Shown here: one piece after another, positions 33,911 through 43,159 of the stretch | How positions within the stretch are numbered: position 1 is the stretch's first letter | Layout of the letters: every line of letters starts with the position of its first letter | The notes under the pieces: model-generated | Databases searched by the model: none | What the model was told of the DNA's origin: nothing | Seen by the model: only the letters and a program-made list of their open reading frames with translations | Made by a program: the position numbers and the translations under genes | NCBI GenBank assembly: GCA_965205065.1 | Contig: CBDBFT010000001.1 | Location: forward strand, 5,828,001 to 5,892,000 | Length of the DNA stretch: 64,000 nt | Direction of reading: 5' to 3' | DNA from: MSPOR6 sp965205065 | GTDB lineage: Bacteria > Poribacteria > WGA-4E > WGA-3G

Positions 33911-36124
33911 CTAAGCCTTAGAGGGTCGCGGTTTGTATTCCTGTTTTTCAGCAATTGCGACGAATCCACCGATCACCATTGCAGCGATACCGATCCAGAC
34001 AAGTTTGATAAGTGGATTATGATATATTTGGACGTTGACAACGCCGTCATTGTTAATATTCGGGGGTATGTCCCCAAGTGCAATATAAAGGTCATTCATG
34101 CCGATGCTATGTATTGCAGATTCAATTGTGTTATCGTCACCTTGTCCTGTTGTATAGTAGTAGTGTCGCGCGGGTTTCATAGTGGTAACATGTTTCTCGT
34201 CTTTCTCAACATCAAAAATCAACCCTAAGCGATCATAATTGCCATGCTTTTCCTGGTATGTGTCTAAGAGTGTGAAACGGTAATTTCCTACTGTCATTGA
34301 GTCTCCAAGTTGTAAACTGTCTGACTCAAGTTGAAAATATCCTTTTGAACCCATAATACCGATATAGACGATAACTATACCGATATGTATAATGTATCCC
34401 CCGTATCTCCTCTTATTGCGTTGTATAAGTCGCCATAGACCTTTGAGAAATGTCGTCGTCTGCCGTTTTGCTCTGAGTCTTGCCCCGCGATAGAACTCAT
34501 TAAAGATCGCTACCAATACAAATACACTTGCAAAAATGCAGAGAAGAGAATAGATAGGTATAGTCTTTTCGCCGAAAGTAAGAAAGTTCCACAATTTTGC
34601 AAATATATTCCTTGTCGTCTCCGTTTCAACTTGGGGATCATTTGAAACTTGAACAACCACTTCATCTAAAAGAACAACCGATTCATCTGAAAGAACAGCC
34701 GCTTCATCTGAAGGAACAACTGCTGTGTTTGCACTAAAGGCAAGAATAGGCCAGGAAATTACTGCTGCTATCAAACCGATAAAGATAGGTGACAGGAACA
34801 TTCTGCGAAAGTTATTCGGTGTGATCTTTCTCCAGGATATAATTGGACCTGCACCTGTTAAAAACAGTAGTAGCAAGCCAGGTATGATGACGACCTGATT
34901 GAAAAAAGCTTCTGGAACTACAGTCTTTTCTTTTTGAATTGCTTGAGATATGATGGGCCACAACGTGCCCCATAGAATAATCAACGTTAAGCCAACTAAC
35001 AGCCAATTATTCAATACAAACGCGCTTTCACGAGAGAGAAGTGATTCCAGTCTATTTGCACTTTTGAGACGTTGCCAACGGTAGACGACAAGACCTATTA
35101 CACCTGTAGTTGAGACAAGAATAAATCCGAGAAAATACCAACTGATATCAGTCTTCGCAAAAGTGTGTACTGATTCTATGATGCCGCTGCGTGTGATATA
35201 TGTGCCTAAGATTGTAAATTGGAATGCTAAGGTAATCAGTAAGATATTCCAAATCTTTAGCATATTACGCTTTTCTTGTATCATAACAGAATGCAGAAAA
35301 GCTGTGGCGAGTAGCCACGGTAAGAATGAGACATTTTCAACAGGATCCCATGCCCAGTATCCACCCCATCCGAGCTCTTGATAAGCCCAGTGTCCACCAA
35401 GTGTAATACCGACTGTTAATACGAGCCATGAAAAGAGTGTCCATCTTCGAGAACGCAGAATCCATTCGCTTGAGATTCTACCAGAGGCGAGTGAACCGAC
35501 AGCAAAAGCAAATGGCACCGTAAGACTGATCCAACCAACATATAGTGTAGGGGGATGAAACGCCATGCTGGGTGTTTGCAGGAGTGGGTTCATTCCCTCA
35601 CCGTCGGGAGCTGCCAGTCCATTGGGAAGCCGTTCAAGAGGATTATGTATACCTTCAAGTAATCCTGTGACAAGCATTATAAAGAAGAGTTCAACTACTG
35701 CGATAGGAATAAGTGCGTAATCTGCAAGTGTATCGTTTGCTTTTCTGTTTTGCCAAACAACTATACCACCGCAGAAGGTTAGCACCCATAACCAGAAAAG
35801 CAGGGAACCCGACATTTTTCCCCAAAGCGCAGTGATTTTATAGAGGAGGGGTTGTTCAGCACTGGAAACTTTTACTACATACCTCAGTGAAAAATCATCG
35901 GTTACAAAACCAAAGATCAGAGTGCTTGTAGCAATTGAGATGAGTATGAAGGTAGCAATTAAAGCATTTCGTCCACTCTGCAAATAATCGGGTTTTCTGC
36001 GTCTTAGTCCAATGCTAAGTGCAACAATTCCCCAGATTGCTGAGAGAACTGAAAGCCATATCGCTGCTTGTCCGAGTTCAGCGGTAACCTGTTGTATGCT
36101 ATTAACGATTTTCTGCATTAACAT
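33911..36124 (-). CDS. ccmF: Cytochrome c haem lyase CcmF
   Basis: 737 residues with about 15 membrane spans. The tryptophan-rich haem-handling motif WGGYWAWDPVENVSFLPWL is intact, as are HPPTLYVGW and the periplasmic His regions. CcmF joins haem from CcmE to the CxxCH cysteines of apocytochrome c with CcmH and CcmI. An insertion of repeated SDEAAVLSDESVVLLDE type near residue 490 looks like a local tandem duplication. ATG 36124 follows GAGAGGTCGAGT. ccmA-D and ccmG are not in the window. Confidence 0.95.
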   Translation of the reverse strand: MLMQKIVNSIQQVTAELGQAAIWLSVLSAIWGIVALSIGLRRRKPDYLQSGRNALIATFILISIATSTLIFGFVTDDFSLRYVVKVSSAEQPLLYKITALWGKMSGSLLFWLWVLTFCGGIVVWQNRKANDTLADYALIPIAVVELFFIMLVTGLLEGIHNPLERLPNGLAAPDGEGMNPLLQTPSMAFHPPTLYVGWISLTVPFAFAVGSLASGRISSEWILRSRRWTLFSWLVLTVGITLGGHWAYQELGWGGYWAWDPVENVSFLPWLLATAFLHSVMIQEKRNMLKIWNILLITLAFQFTILGTYITRSGIIESVHTFAKTDISWYFLGFILVSTTGVIGLVVYRWQRLKSANRLESLLSRESAFVLNNWLLVGLTLIILWGTLWPIISQAIQKEKTVVPEAFFNQVVIIPGLLLLFLTGAGPIISWRKITPNNFRRMFLSPIFIGLIAAVISWPILAFSANTAVVPSDEAAVLSDESVVLLDEVVVQVSNDPQVETETTRNIFAKLWNFLTFGEKTIPIYSLLCIFASVFVLVAIFNEFYRGARLRAKRQTTTFLKGLWRLIQRNKRRYGGYIIHIGIVIVYIGIMGSKGYFQLESDSLQLGDSMTVGNYRFTLLDTYQEKHGNYDRLGLIFDVEKDEKHVTTMKPARHYYYTTGQGDDNTIESAIHSIGMNDLYIALGDIPPNINNDGVVNVQIYHNPLIKLVWIGIAAMVIGGFVAIAEKQEYKPRPSKA

Positions 36125-36179
36125 ACTCGACCTCTCAACCCTCGGTAATTTGGAAATACTACATTGTATCGAGGATAGG

Positions 36180-36611
36180 CTATTCGTAGCTCTCCATCTC
36201 TATAGCACTGTCTACACCTTCATATTTTGATGCACATTTGGTCTGTACCTTCGTAGCGACAACACTGTTTTTTTCTGCATCATATCTGCCTTCCACATAA
36301 ACACTTCCGCCATCATTAAAGTTATCAGGTTTAAGATTGTCTTCGTAGATAACGTTCACAGTTTCAGTACCTTCGCGTTCGCGTACGGCAAATGTTAGTT
36401 TGAAATTAGCGGCGTCCCATGTAGAACTTCCTTCTGAGATAACACCGTCTACTTGTATGTTTTGAGCGTCTGCAGTCTCAGCATTCGCAATTAGTCCTGC
36501 AGGTGAATAGTGCCTTACACTTGTCTTTCTGATACCAGAAACGACTAATAGCACCATTGCAGTAAGTATAATTATGCTGGCAGCGAGAACTTTCAACCTT
36601 CTGTTCTTCAT
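36180..36611 (-). CDS. ccmE: Haem chaperone CcmE, CxxxY type
   Basis: 143 residues: N-terminal anchor (VLAASIIILTAMVLLVVSG), then the OB-fold domain with NIQVDGVISEGSS, LTFAVRERE, VNVIYEDNLKPDNF and VYVEGRYDAEKNSVVATKV. In most CcmE the haem binds covalently to His of HxxxY; here the site reads KCASKY, so Cys126 replaces His and Tyr130 is kept. CxxxY CcmE is known from archaea and some sulfate reducers that lack CcmH, but this operon has a CcmH gene. First gene of the operon; ATG 36611 follows AGGAGGATTTTCGC. Confidence 0.9.
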   Translation of the reverse strand: MKNRRLKVLAASIIILTAMVLLVVSGIRKTSVRHYSPAGLIANAETADAQNIQVDGVISEGSSTWDAANFKLTFAVREREGTETVNVIYEDNLKPDNFNDGGSVYVEGRYDAEKNSVVATKVQTKCASKYEGVDSAIEMESYE

Positions 36612-36887
36612 GCGAAAATCCTCCTATTTTTCGTTTAGACCTTGATATAGATACAATCTCGCATCATTGATTAACGTTATAAGAATAATACTTGACTTTG
36701 TTTTCAAAATCAAGTTAAAATCTGTTGATATATATGTAGCACAACGGAATTCCGTGTTTATCCTGTCTTGTTTTAGTGCATTACGTCTGTATGAAAGTCA
36801 TATTTCGGACCGTTGATTATAGTATACCATACTAAGACCTAAGTTGTCAAAATTGGGATAGTGAATAGTGACTTGACAACTTGACAA
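36612..36887. other. Upstream region of the ccm operon
   Basis: 276 bp with no gene seen. The region before ccmE is AT-rich and should hold its promoter; TTGATTAACG and TTGACTTTG on either strand are possible -35 boxes, but I cannot assign one confidently. Confidence 0.4.
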
Positions 36888-38325
36888 GGGTGTGTAAAGT
36901 TTTTGCACAGAAGATTTAGGAGCATATCCGCCTCCTCCGCGCTTTCCGAGATTCAGACAGACTACGCGTCAGAATCGCGGAGGGCACGGAGAACACGGAA
37001 AACACAGAAAAAGAGGGTTTTGCTAAAATCACCCTATAATCGTAATTTTAGCGATTCTCAAGACCATGCCTGTAGCATATTCTGTTAGATTGTGCTATCT
37101 TCCACCATACACCTTCATCCCTCATTACCCTTTTCCCTACACCACCCATTTGATACTGCTGTAGCACATTCATCCTTGATTGTGCTATCTTCCTCCATAC
37201 ACCTTCATCCCTCATTACCCTTCCACCTACATCAACCCTTTTGATACTGCCGTAGCACATTCTGTTAGATTGTGCTTCTTCTACAACATTCTTCCTCCCA
37301 ATACCCTTCTCCCTACCACATCCATCTTGATACTGCTGTAGCACATTCATCCTTGATTGTGCTATCTTCCTCCATACACCTTCATCCCTCATTACCCTTC
37401 CACCTACATCAACCCTTTTGATACTGCCGTAGCACATTCATCCTTGATTGTGCTATCTTCCTCCAACCCCATTCATCCATCATTATCCTTCCACCTACAC
37501 CACCCATTTGATACTGCTGTAGCACATTCTGTTAGATTGTGCTTCTTCTACAACATTCTTCCTCCCAATACCCTTCTCCCTACACCACCCATTTGATACT
37601 GCTGTAGCACATTCTGTTAGATTGTGCTTCTTCTACAACATTCTTCCTCCCAATACCCTTCTCCCTACACCACCCCTTTTGATACTGCCGTAGCACATTC
37701 ATCCTTGATTGTGCTATCTTCCTCCATACACCTTCATCCCTCATTACCCTTTCCCTACACCATCCATTTTGATACTGCCGTAGCACATTCTGTTAGATTG
37801 TGCTATCTTCCTCCAACCCCATTCATCCATCATTATCCTTCCACCTACATCAACCCTTTTGATACTGCCGTAGCACATTCTGTTAGATTGTGCTATCTTC
37901 CTCCATTGTGCTATCTTCCTCCAACCCCATTCATCCATCATTATCCTTCCACCTACATCAACCCTTTTGATACTGCCGTAGCACATTCATCCTTGATTGT
38001 GCTTCTTCCTCCAACCCATATAACCCTCCATCCTTCCAACCTTCCACCCATCCTCTCTTCCACTCTTCCCGTCTTCCAACCTTCCACCCATCCCCTTTTC
38101 CCTACCCCATCCATCTTGATACTGCTGTAGCACATTCTGTTAGATTGTGCTCTTCTACAACATTTATCCTACAGTACCCTTCTCTGTACTAAATTGACGC
38201 ATAAGGGTTTTGCCAAAATCAACGCCAACTTGTGAAAGTAAACTTTAAATGCACAAGAATCCGCTTCCGCGTAATCCGAGTAATCCGCGATTCTGACAAA
38301 TAGAGTGCAAAAACTTTACACACCC
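36888..38325. mobile_element. Non-coding element with 21-bp perfect terminal inverted repeats
   Basis: Left end GGGTGTGTAAAGTTTTTGCAC and right end GTGCAAAAACTTTACACACC(C) are exact inverses. The inner right end (CGCGATTCTGACAAATAGAG) is shared with the elements ending at 54196 and 56010. The 1.4-kb interior is a tandem array plus GAATCGCGGAGGGCACGG sequence and holds no credible gene. No target duplication is evident (left flank CTTGACAA, right flank GGAAATAG). Confidence 0.75.
37071..38185. repeat. Tandem array of about 12 units of 85-150 bp
   Basis: Each unit begins GATACTGC-(T/C)-GTAGCACATTC and continues either TGTTAGATTGTGCT (type A) or ATCCTTGATTGTGCT (type B); AGCACA...TGTGCT can pair as a hairpin. 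A pyrimidine-rich spacer of 45-110 bp follows, drawn from a few recurring versions (CTTCATCCCTCATTACCC, AACATTCTTCCTCCCAATA, CCATTCATCCATCATTAT). I read the order as A B A B B A A B A A B A. Spacers repeat between units, unlike CRISPR. Confidence 0.85.
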
Positions 38326-38454
38326 GGAAATAGTAAACTGCTTAAATACTTGACATAACATAAAAAACATGCTAATTTTCTATTAGGACAGTATACATCA
38401 ACGGTTTGTTTTCATTAATCAAAGACTTCTTCTGTATATACCTTGAGGTGTTTA

Positions 38455-39330
38455 ATGATGCGCAATAACAAAATTACGCTCTTATTGTGTTTTTTAGGGA
38501 TTAGCACGTTAATGGTTTACCTCCTAATTAGGATAGAGGATTCTGAAAGGAAAAAGCAGGCAGCAAACGTCCCAATCGATCTGCCGTATGATTGGGTGGG
38601 TATGATTAATAAGACACCTATTCCTGAACCATCGGGAGTTACCTTTCACCCATCACGCAAAACAATTTTTATCGCTGACGACGGGGGGTTCATCCATGAA
38701 ATTCGACAAGAAGGCACAACTGTTCAGAAAGGAGAACTAAATGCGAGAGACCTTGAGGGAATCACTGTAGACCCAACATCAGGATGGCTCTATGCCGCAG
38801 TTGAGGACGAGGAGGTAATTTTGGAGATCAACCCACAAACGCTTCACATAAGACGTGAATTCAAAGTAAACCGCTCTTATGATGGAAAAACCTTATTAAT
38901 AAAAGGCGGAATGGGAATAGAAGCTATTACCTTCGTACCTGATACCGATCACCCCGAAGGTGGAACCTTCTGGATTGGAAATCAGTCTTTTAGTCGAAAA
39001 CCTAACGGTGAACTTTCAATTGTATGTGAAGTCGTCGCGCCTCTCCGTACATCAGAAGAAACAAAGGCTGAAGCGAATATAATACAGTTCTTTGAAATGA
39101 ACCTATTGGATATCTCCGGACTCACTTATGATGCACAAGCAGATTCACTACTACTGATTAGTGATACAACAAACCTATTAGTTGAACTTAAACGAGATGG
39201 GACAATACTACACCGTTATCTGTTACCTGGCGATGACCAAGAAGGAATTACGTTAGATGGACTCGGATACATGTACATTGCACAGGAAAATGGACAGGTG
39301 ATTAAGTTGGCAGACAACCGACTTCGGTAG
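38455..39330 (+). CDS. SdiA-regulated/YjiK-like beta-propeller protein
   Basis: 291 residues from ATG 38455, chosen over an earlier in-frame TTG because TTGAGG lies seven bases upstream. One N-terminal membrane or signal segment (ITLLLCFLGISTLMVYLLI) is followed by propeller blades: EPSGVTFHPSRKTIFIADDG, DLEGITVDPTSGWLYAAVED, GIEAITFVPDTDHP, DISGLTYDAQADSLLLISD and EGITLDGLGYMYIAQE. This is the SdiA-regulated (YjiK) family, extracytoplasmic and without a settled function. It is the first gene after the tandem-array element. Confidence 0.85.
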   Translation: MMRNNKITLLLCFLGISTLMVYLLIRIEDSERKKQAANVPIDLPYDWVGMINKTPIPEPSGVTFHPSRKTIFIADDGGFIHEIRQEGTTVQKGELNARDLEGITVDPTSGWLYAAVEDEEVILEINPQTLHIRREFKVNRSYDGKTLLIKGGMGIEAITFVPDTDHPEGGTFWIGNQSFSRKPNGELSIVCEVVAPLRTSEETKAEANIIQFFEMNLLDISGLTYDAQADSLLLISDTTNLLVELKRDGTILHRYLLPGDDQEGITLDGLGYMYIAQENGQVIKLADNRLR

Positions 39331-39343
39331 AATGTTCTAAAAA

Positions 39344-39556
39344 CTAACTCTCGCATGTTTCTTGAAGACGAAGCACAGTTATGCCCGGCATCAAATCTAT
39401 AATGGGATTTATTGATGCATACTGTTCAGCAGTATAACCACAATCAAAACGCCATAAAACCTGAACATTACCTTCATCATATAAAACACCTGTGGCAAGT
39501 ACATTCCCATTATCATCTTCCAACTGAAAAGTTCTGCGGCGTTTCTCATCCATCAT
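39344..39556 (-). CDS. Small hypothetical protein
   Basis: 70 residues, MMDEKRRRTFQLEDDNG then a beta-rich middle and a Cys near the end. AAGGTCAAT stands before the ATG. I recognise no family. It is convergent with the YjiK-like gene and follows mqnD's direction by 38 bp upstream of that gene's end, so it may be transcribed separately. Confidence 0.5.
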   Translation of the reverse strand: MMDEKRRRTFQLEDDNGNVLATGVLYDEGNVQVLWRFDCGYTAEQYASINPIIDLMPGITVLRLQETCES

Positions 39557-39594
39557 ATTGACCTTGGGATAGTTGACCTCTATTCTAAAACATA

Positions 39595-40431
39595 CTATAG
39601 TTCCACGAAATCTGCATCTACACGATGCGGAATCACGCCTGATTTGTAACCACGGGTTAGCAACTCGTCTACAGCTTTTCTGCCCTTTTCTCCATAGTCC
39701 AACGTATAGTCATTAACATACATGCCGACAAACTTGTCTGCAAGGTCAGTTTCCATATCACGGGCATACGTCATAGCATACGCAAGACCAAGTTCCCGAT
39801 GATTCAGAGAATATTCAATGCTCTGTTTCAACAATGATGTGATCTTACGAATCTTCTCATGCCCAAGATTACGACGGATCACATTTGCACCGAGCGGAAG
39901 CGGTAATCCAGTATCTTCATACCACCATTCACCTAAATCCACAATCTTATGAAGTCCTTCACGAGCGTAAGTCAACTGTCCTTCATGGATAATTAGTCCT
40001 GCATCAACTTCATCTTGTTGAACAGCCTCAATAATCTTGTCAAAGCGATAAGTTTCAGTTTCAACATCTGAATGAAATAGTTTCAGTGTTAGATACGCTG
40101 TCGTCATCTCGCCCGGGATTGCTATACGTTTTCCTGTCAGAGATTTTATGGGTCCATTTGCCACTATTAAAGGTCCGTAGTTATCCCCGATGCTTGCGCC
40201 GCACGGCATCAATGCGTAATCTTGAGCGACATAAGAATAAGCATGGACAGAAATCGCTGTAACCTCAAGTTCCGCCTTAAGAGCCCGTTGGTTCAATGTT
40301 TCAATATCTTCTATTACATGGACTATTTCAAAGTCTCCAGTCGGTATGAGTCCTTTAGCAAGTGCATAAAACATGAATGCATCATCCGAATCGGGACTAT
40401 GTCCAATTCGTACTTTTTCTGTTTCAGACAT
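39595..40431 (-). CDS. mqnD: 1,4-dihydroxy-6-naphthoate synthase
   Basis: 278 residues. Splits cyclic dehypoxanthinyl futalosine to dihydroxynaphthoate in the futalosine route to menaquinone. Periplasmic-binding-protein-like fold: IGHSPDSDDAFMFYAL at the start, ELEVTAISVHAYSYV, LMPCGASIGDNYGPLIV, ALIIHEGQ-type segment DAGLIIHEGQLTY and GLPLPLGANVIRR. All are strong family marks. No other mqn gene is in the window. It implies respiration with menaquinone, in keeping with the c-type cytochrome operon. Confidence 0.94.
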   Translation of the reverse strand: MSETEKVRIGHSPDSDDAFMFYALAKGLIPTGDFEIVHVIEDIETLNQRALKAELEVTAISVHAYSYVAQDYALMPCGASIGDNYGPLIVANGPIKSLTGKRIAIPGEMTTAYLTLKLFHSDVETETYRFDKIIEAVQQDEVDAGLIIHEGQLTYAREGLHKIVDLGEWWYEDTGLPLPLGANVIRRNLGHEKIRKITSLLKQSIEYSLNHRELGLAYAMTYARDMETDLADKFVGMYVNDYTLDYGEKGRKAVDELLTRGYKSGVIPHRVDADFVEL

Positions 40432-40505
40432 TGATATTTTCCTTCCTCTGTTTGTGAATATTGTCTTATTGTTTATATTGACTATATTGTGTTATTATAA
40501 GAAAC

Positions 40506-41441
40506 ATGAAATCAAAAAAGTATCTCTACCTTATCGCGATTCCAACGCAACTCAGAGAACTTGTAACCGCAGAATCTGTTGCACTTACAGGTCAAGCACC
40601 AGATGCACACGGCATTACTATCTCGGATATGTGTATTGATGCACAACGGGGTGCTTACCTTAAAAGTTGTACTGAAGTGATCTTTGAAAGTGACAATGTT
40701 GATGAACTCTGTTCAAATATCAAGAACGCAGAAATATATGCTGACGAATTTCGCGTTTCTGTCATAAAACGACCTCGCAATCAAAAACTGAATTCAATGG
40801 CATTAGCAAGTCAAATTGGTCGTGTCATTGATGGTAAACCGAACCTGTCATCACCACGTGTGGTATTTCCAACTGTCATTACACCAGACAAGATTTGGTT
40901 TGGTCGACTCCTTTCTGAATCTGATAACGTGTGGCTTAAACACAATCAACGTCCACATGTTACCTCAAGTTCGCTTCCAGCAAGATTGGCACTAACGCTT
41001 GTGAACCTTGTAGCATCACCAGGGGAACATCTTCTGGACCCCTGTTGTGGCACAGGAACGATCATCTTGGCGGCTGTACATAATAAAATTCAGGCTACGG
41101 GACGCGATATTAACCCTCGCATGGTCGGAGCAACAACCAAAAACTTGCAACATTTTGGACTCACTGCTAACATCGCTATAGAAGATGCTCGAAAAATAAA
41201 ACAAACTTTCAACGTTGTCGCTACTGACCTACCTTATGGCATCAGTCTCGTGAAAGATACATCAGCAGCAACAAAGATTCTGGAAAACCTACGAACCTGT
41301 GCCCCTAAAGCCGGTTTCATTGATACACGAGATCTCCGAAATCCACTCACGGACTTAGGGTATAACGTTGAGACTGTAATTCCAGTACCAAAACTACAGC
41401 TTGTCCGGCGGATATTTCTCACTTCAAACGGCGATCAATAG
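40506..41441 (+). CDS. Trm11/TrmG10-like tRNA guanine-N2 methyltransferase
   Basis: 311 residues. N-terminal THUMP-like region (DEFRVSVIKRP, GRVIDGKPNLSSPRVVF, DKIWFGRLL), then a SAM methyltransferase core: LLDPCCGTGTIILAA, TGRDINPRMVGATTKNL and the catalytic ATDLPYG. This combination matches Trm11/TrmG10 enzymes that make N2-methylguanosine at tRNA position 10; archaeal and eukaryotic members are best known. Target in this organism is inferred. Its last seven bases overlap the convergent GcvH-like gene. Confidence 0.8.
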   Translation: MKSKKYLYLIAIPTQLRELVTAESVALTGQAPDAHGITISDMCIDAQRGAYLKSCTEVIFESDNVDELCSNIKNAEIYADEFRVSVIKRPRNQKLNSMALASQIGRVIDGKPNLSSPRVVFPTVITPDKIWFGRLLSESDNVWLKHNQRPHVTSSSLPARLALTLVNLVASPGEHLLDPCCGTGTIILAAVHNKIQATGRDINPRMVGATTKNLQHFGLTANIAIEDARKIKQTFNVVATDLPYGISLVKDTSAATKILENLRTCAPKAGFIDTRDLRNPLTDLGYNVETVIPVPKLQLVRRIFLTSNGDQ

Positions 41442-41881
41442 TCATCAATATTCTCAAAAAAATCGGTTTCTGGCATGTATTCACTATCATCAAACGAGTC
41501 TTCCTCGTAAGTTTCATAGTCATCTAATTCCAATAGTGAGTCCAGTTCACTAAGATTGTCTATGTAGATTTTACATATCCAACCATCACCTTCTGGGGCA
41601 ACATTGATTACTTCAACATCTTCTTCAAGGGCTTCATTTACCTCATAGATTTCCCCAGCAACAGGGGCATACAGGTAAAAGTTCCCACCCGTTTCTGTTT
41701 CAACTCTTCCAATTATTTCACCTTGTTCACATTCTTGTTCAGGAGATACATCAACAAAGATGATTTCACCATATATGAGAAGAGAACGTTCTGTTATCCC
41801 GATTGTTCCTTCTGAATCATTAACTTCAATCCATTCATGCGTAGTTGTGTATTTCACCGTGCTCAATTTATTTTCCTCCAA
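41435..41881 (-). CDS. GcvH-like protein lacking the lipoyl lysine
   Basis: 148 residues with the whole H-protein fold: YTTTHEWIEVNDSEGTIGIT, FVDVSPEQECEQGEIIGRV, APVAGEIYEVNEALEED, INVAPEGDGWICKI and SELDSLLELDDYE. In true GcvH the hairpin reads ESVKAxSDxYAPV with Lys carrying lipoate; here it reads ETETGGNFYLYAPV (residues 61-74) with no Lys nearby. A very acidic tail (EEDSFDDSEYMPETDFFENI) extends the C-terminus. It therefore cannot shuttle methylamine in glycine cleavage. No gcvT or gcvP is adjacent. A binding or scaffold role is possible but unproven. ATG follows GGAGGAAAAT-type sequence. Confidence 0.85.
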   Translation of the reverse strand: MEENKLSTVKYTTTHEWIEVNDSEGTIGITERSLLIYGEIIFVDVSPEQECEQGEIIGRVETETGGNFYLYAPVAGEIYEVNEALEEDVEVINVAPEGDGWICKIYIDNLSELDSLLELDDYETYEEDSFDDSEYMPETDFFENIDDY

Positions 41882-42023
41882 TGTACATAACTCTCAAAGT
41901 ATATCAGTTTACTTATACCGATACTTCTAAGCTGCGTTAGGAAAGATCCTTTTTTTCTGTTTGGATGTGAATTACGATATTTGGATTAGGGTTATTATAC
42001 AGAATTTTAGTATTAAAAAACCA

Positions 42024-43154
42024 TTAAAATTTTTGTCCAATAGAAAATGTATAAACTGAAGCTCCTTGAACTATGTGCAGACGTTCCGTATCAGAAACAG
42101 TTGGCATGAACTGTGGAGTATGAGAAGCGTTAATCAGAAAATTGCCAATCCGAAATCCTAAACCTAAACAGAGACCTTCCGCCAACCAAACTCTTTCTTC
42201 CATCTCTACTGAAGAATCTTCTATAGTCGCAACTGGCATAACTGGTAAGTAACGTTTATCGGTATCTCTAAGATAGCCAATTCTACCGCAAACACGATCG
42301 CGAAACCATATTTCTGATCCAACGTTCGTTCTGATACCATCAGCAAAAGGTGGATGAAAATCTAATCCGATCCGAAATGAAAAGTCTCTAATCTCATGTT
42401 TATAGGCAACGCCAAATATAACATCGCGGTTGATCTTATCAGGAACTGTTGAATCTGCAAATGATAGTCCGTTGCTTAAATTACGTAGGACAACACCTAC
42501 CTGAAGTGTCTGACCAATTTTTTGGATCAAACCTACATTATACGAATAACCACGACCAAAATGTTCAACACCTGATACGTCCGTGATCTTTGAACGTATC
42601 CACTTTGCATCAATACCGATGAGCGTACCTTCAATGAATTTTAACCCGTAACCTAACCCTATAGCAAGATTATTTTCTGGAAAGTTGTTAAGAGCTTTAC
42701 CTTCATGGTTGACACGACGGAATGGTCCCTCATGTCCCGTAGAAATTGCCACACCTAAAGTCCCAAATTTACCAAACGGAAACATCCAATTCAATGTTTC
42801 AATACCCGATGCATGATGATCATATCGACTATAATCCTCATACTCGTTACTGATATTCGGTTTAGCAACCATGGCAACGGTACGAGGAAAACGTGCTATG
42901 TGAACACCAGATCGGCTATCATCGTTAATACCTATCCCAGCAGGATTAGTTCCGATTGCATCGGATCCCGCTATTGATGCGACAAAACTACCACCCATTC
43001 CCCGTTGTTCTGCCCCCAACATAAGTTTTAGGAATCTGTCTGCATCAGAAGTCATTGAAACGTTTTCAGCATACCCAAAAGTAGGAAACTGATAGAACAG
43101 ACCAAACAATAAGAATATAAGTATGTATGGAGAAGCGTAAATCCTATTCTGCAA
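42024..43154 (-). CDS. PorV/UPF0164-like outer-membrane protein
   Basis: 376 residues. Signal peptide (PYILIFLLFGLFYQFPTFGYA), then DRFLKLMLGAEQRGMGGSFVASIAGSDAIGTNPAGIG, the signature of UPF0164/PorV-like barrels, followed by alternating strands and the C-terminal YTFSIGQKF ending in Phe. It is the last gene of an operon with acpS, folP and ftsH (gaps 5 and 8 bases, then a 4-base overlap). It is a second barrel of this kind in the window, with different length and sequence from the one at 15649. Confidence 0.85.
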   Translation of the reverse strand: MQNRIYASPYILIFLLFGLFYQFPTFGYAENVSMTSDADRFLKLMLGAEQRGMGGSFVASIAGSDAIGTNPAGIGINDDSRSGVHIARFPRTVAMVAKPNISNEYEDYSRYDHHASGIETLNWMFPFGKFGTLGVAISTGHEGPFRRVNHEGKALNNFPENNLAIGLGYGLKFIEGTLIGIDAKWIRSKITDVSGVEHFGRGYSYNVGLIQKIGQTLQVGVVLRNLSNGLSFADSTVPDKINRDVIFGVAYKHEIRDFSFRIGLDFHPPFADGIRTNVGSEIWFRDRVCGRIGYLRDTDKRYLPVMPVATIEDSSVEMEERVWLAEGLCLGLGFRIGNFLINASHTPQFMPTVSDTERLHIVQGASVYTFSIGQKF

Positions 43155-43159
43155 AAATC

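Noticed and set aside
37048..38135. Several open frames of 60-168 codons on both strands
   Set aside because: They are translations of the tandem array, with the same peptide recurring per unit, and have no ribosome sites.
37071..38185. CRISPR array
   Set aside because: Repeat heads are regular, but the spacers are themselves repeated among units, unit length varies from about 85 to 150 bp, and no cas gene is near.
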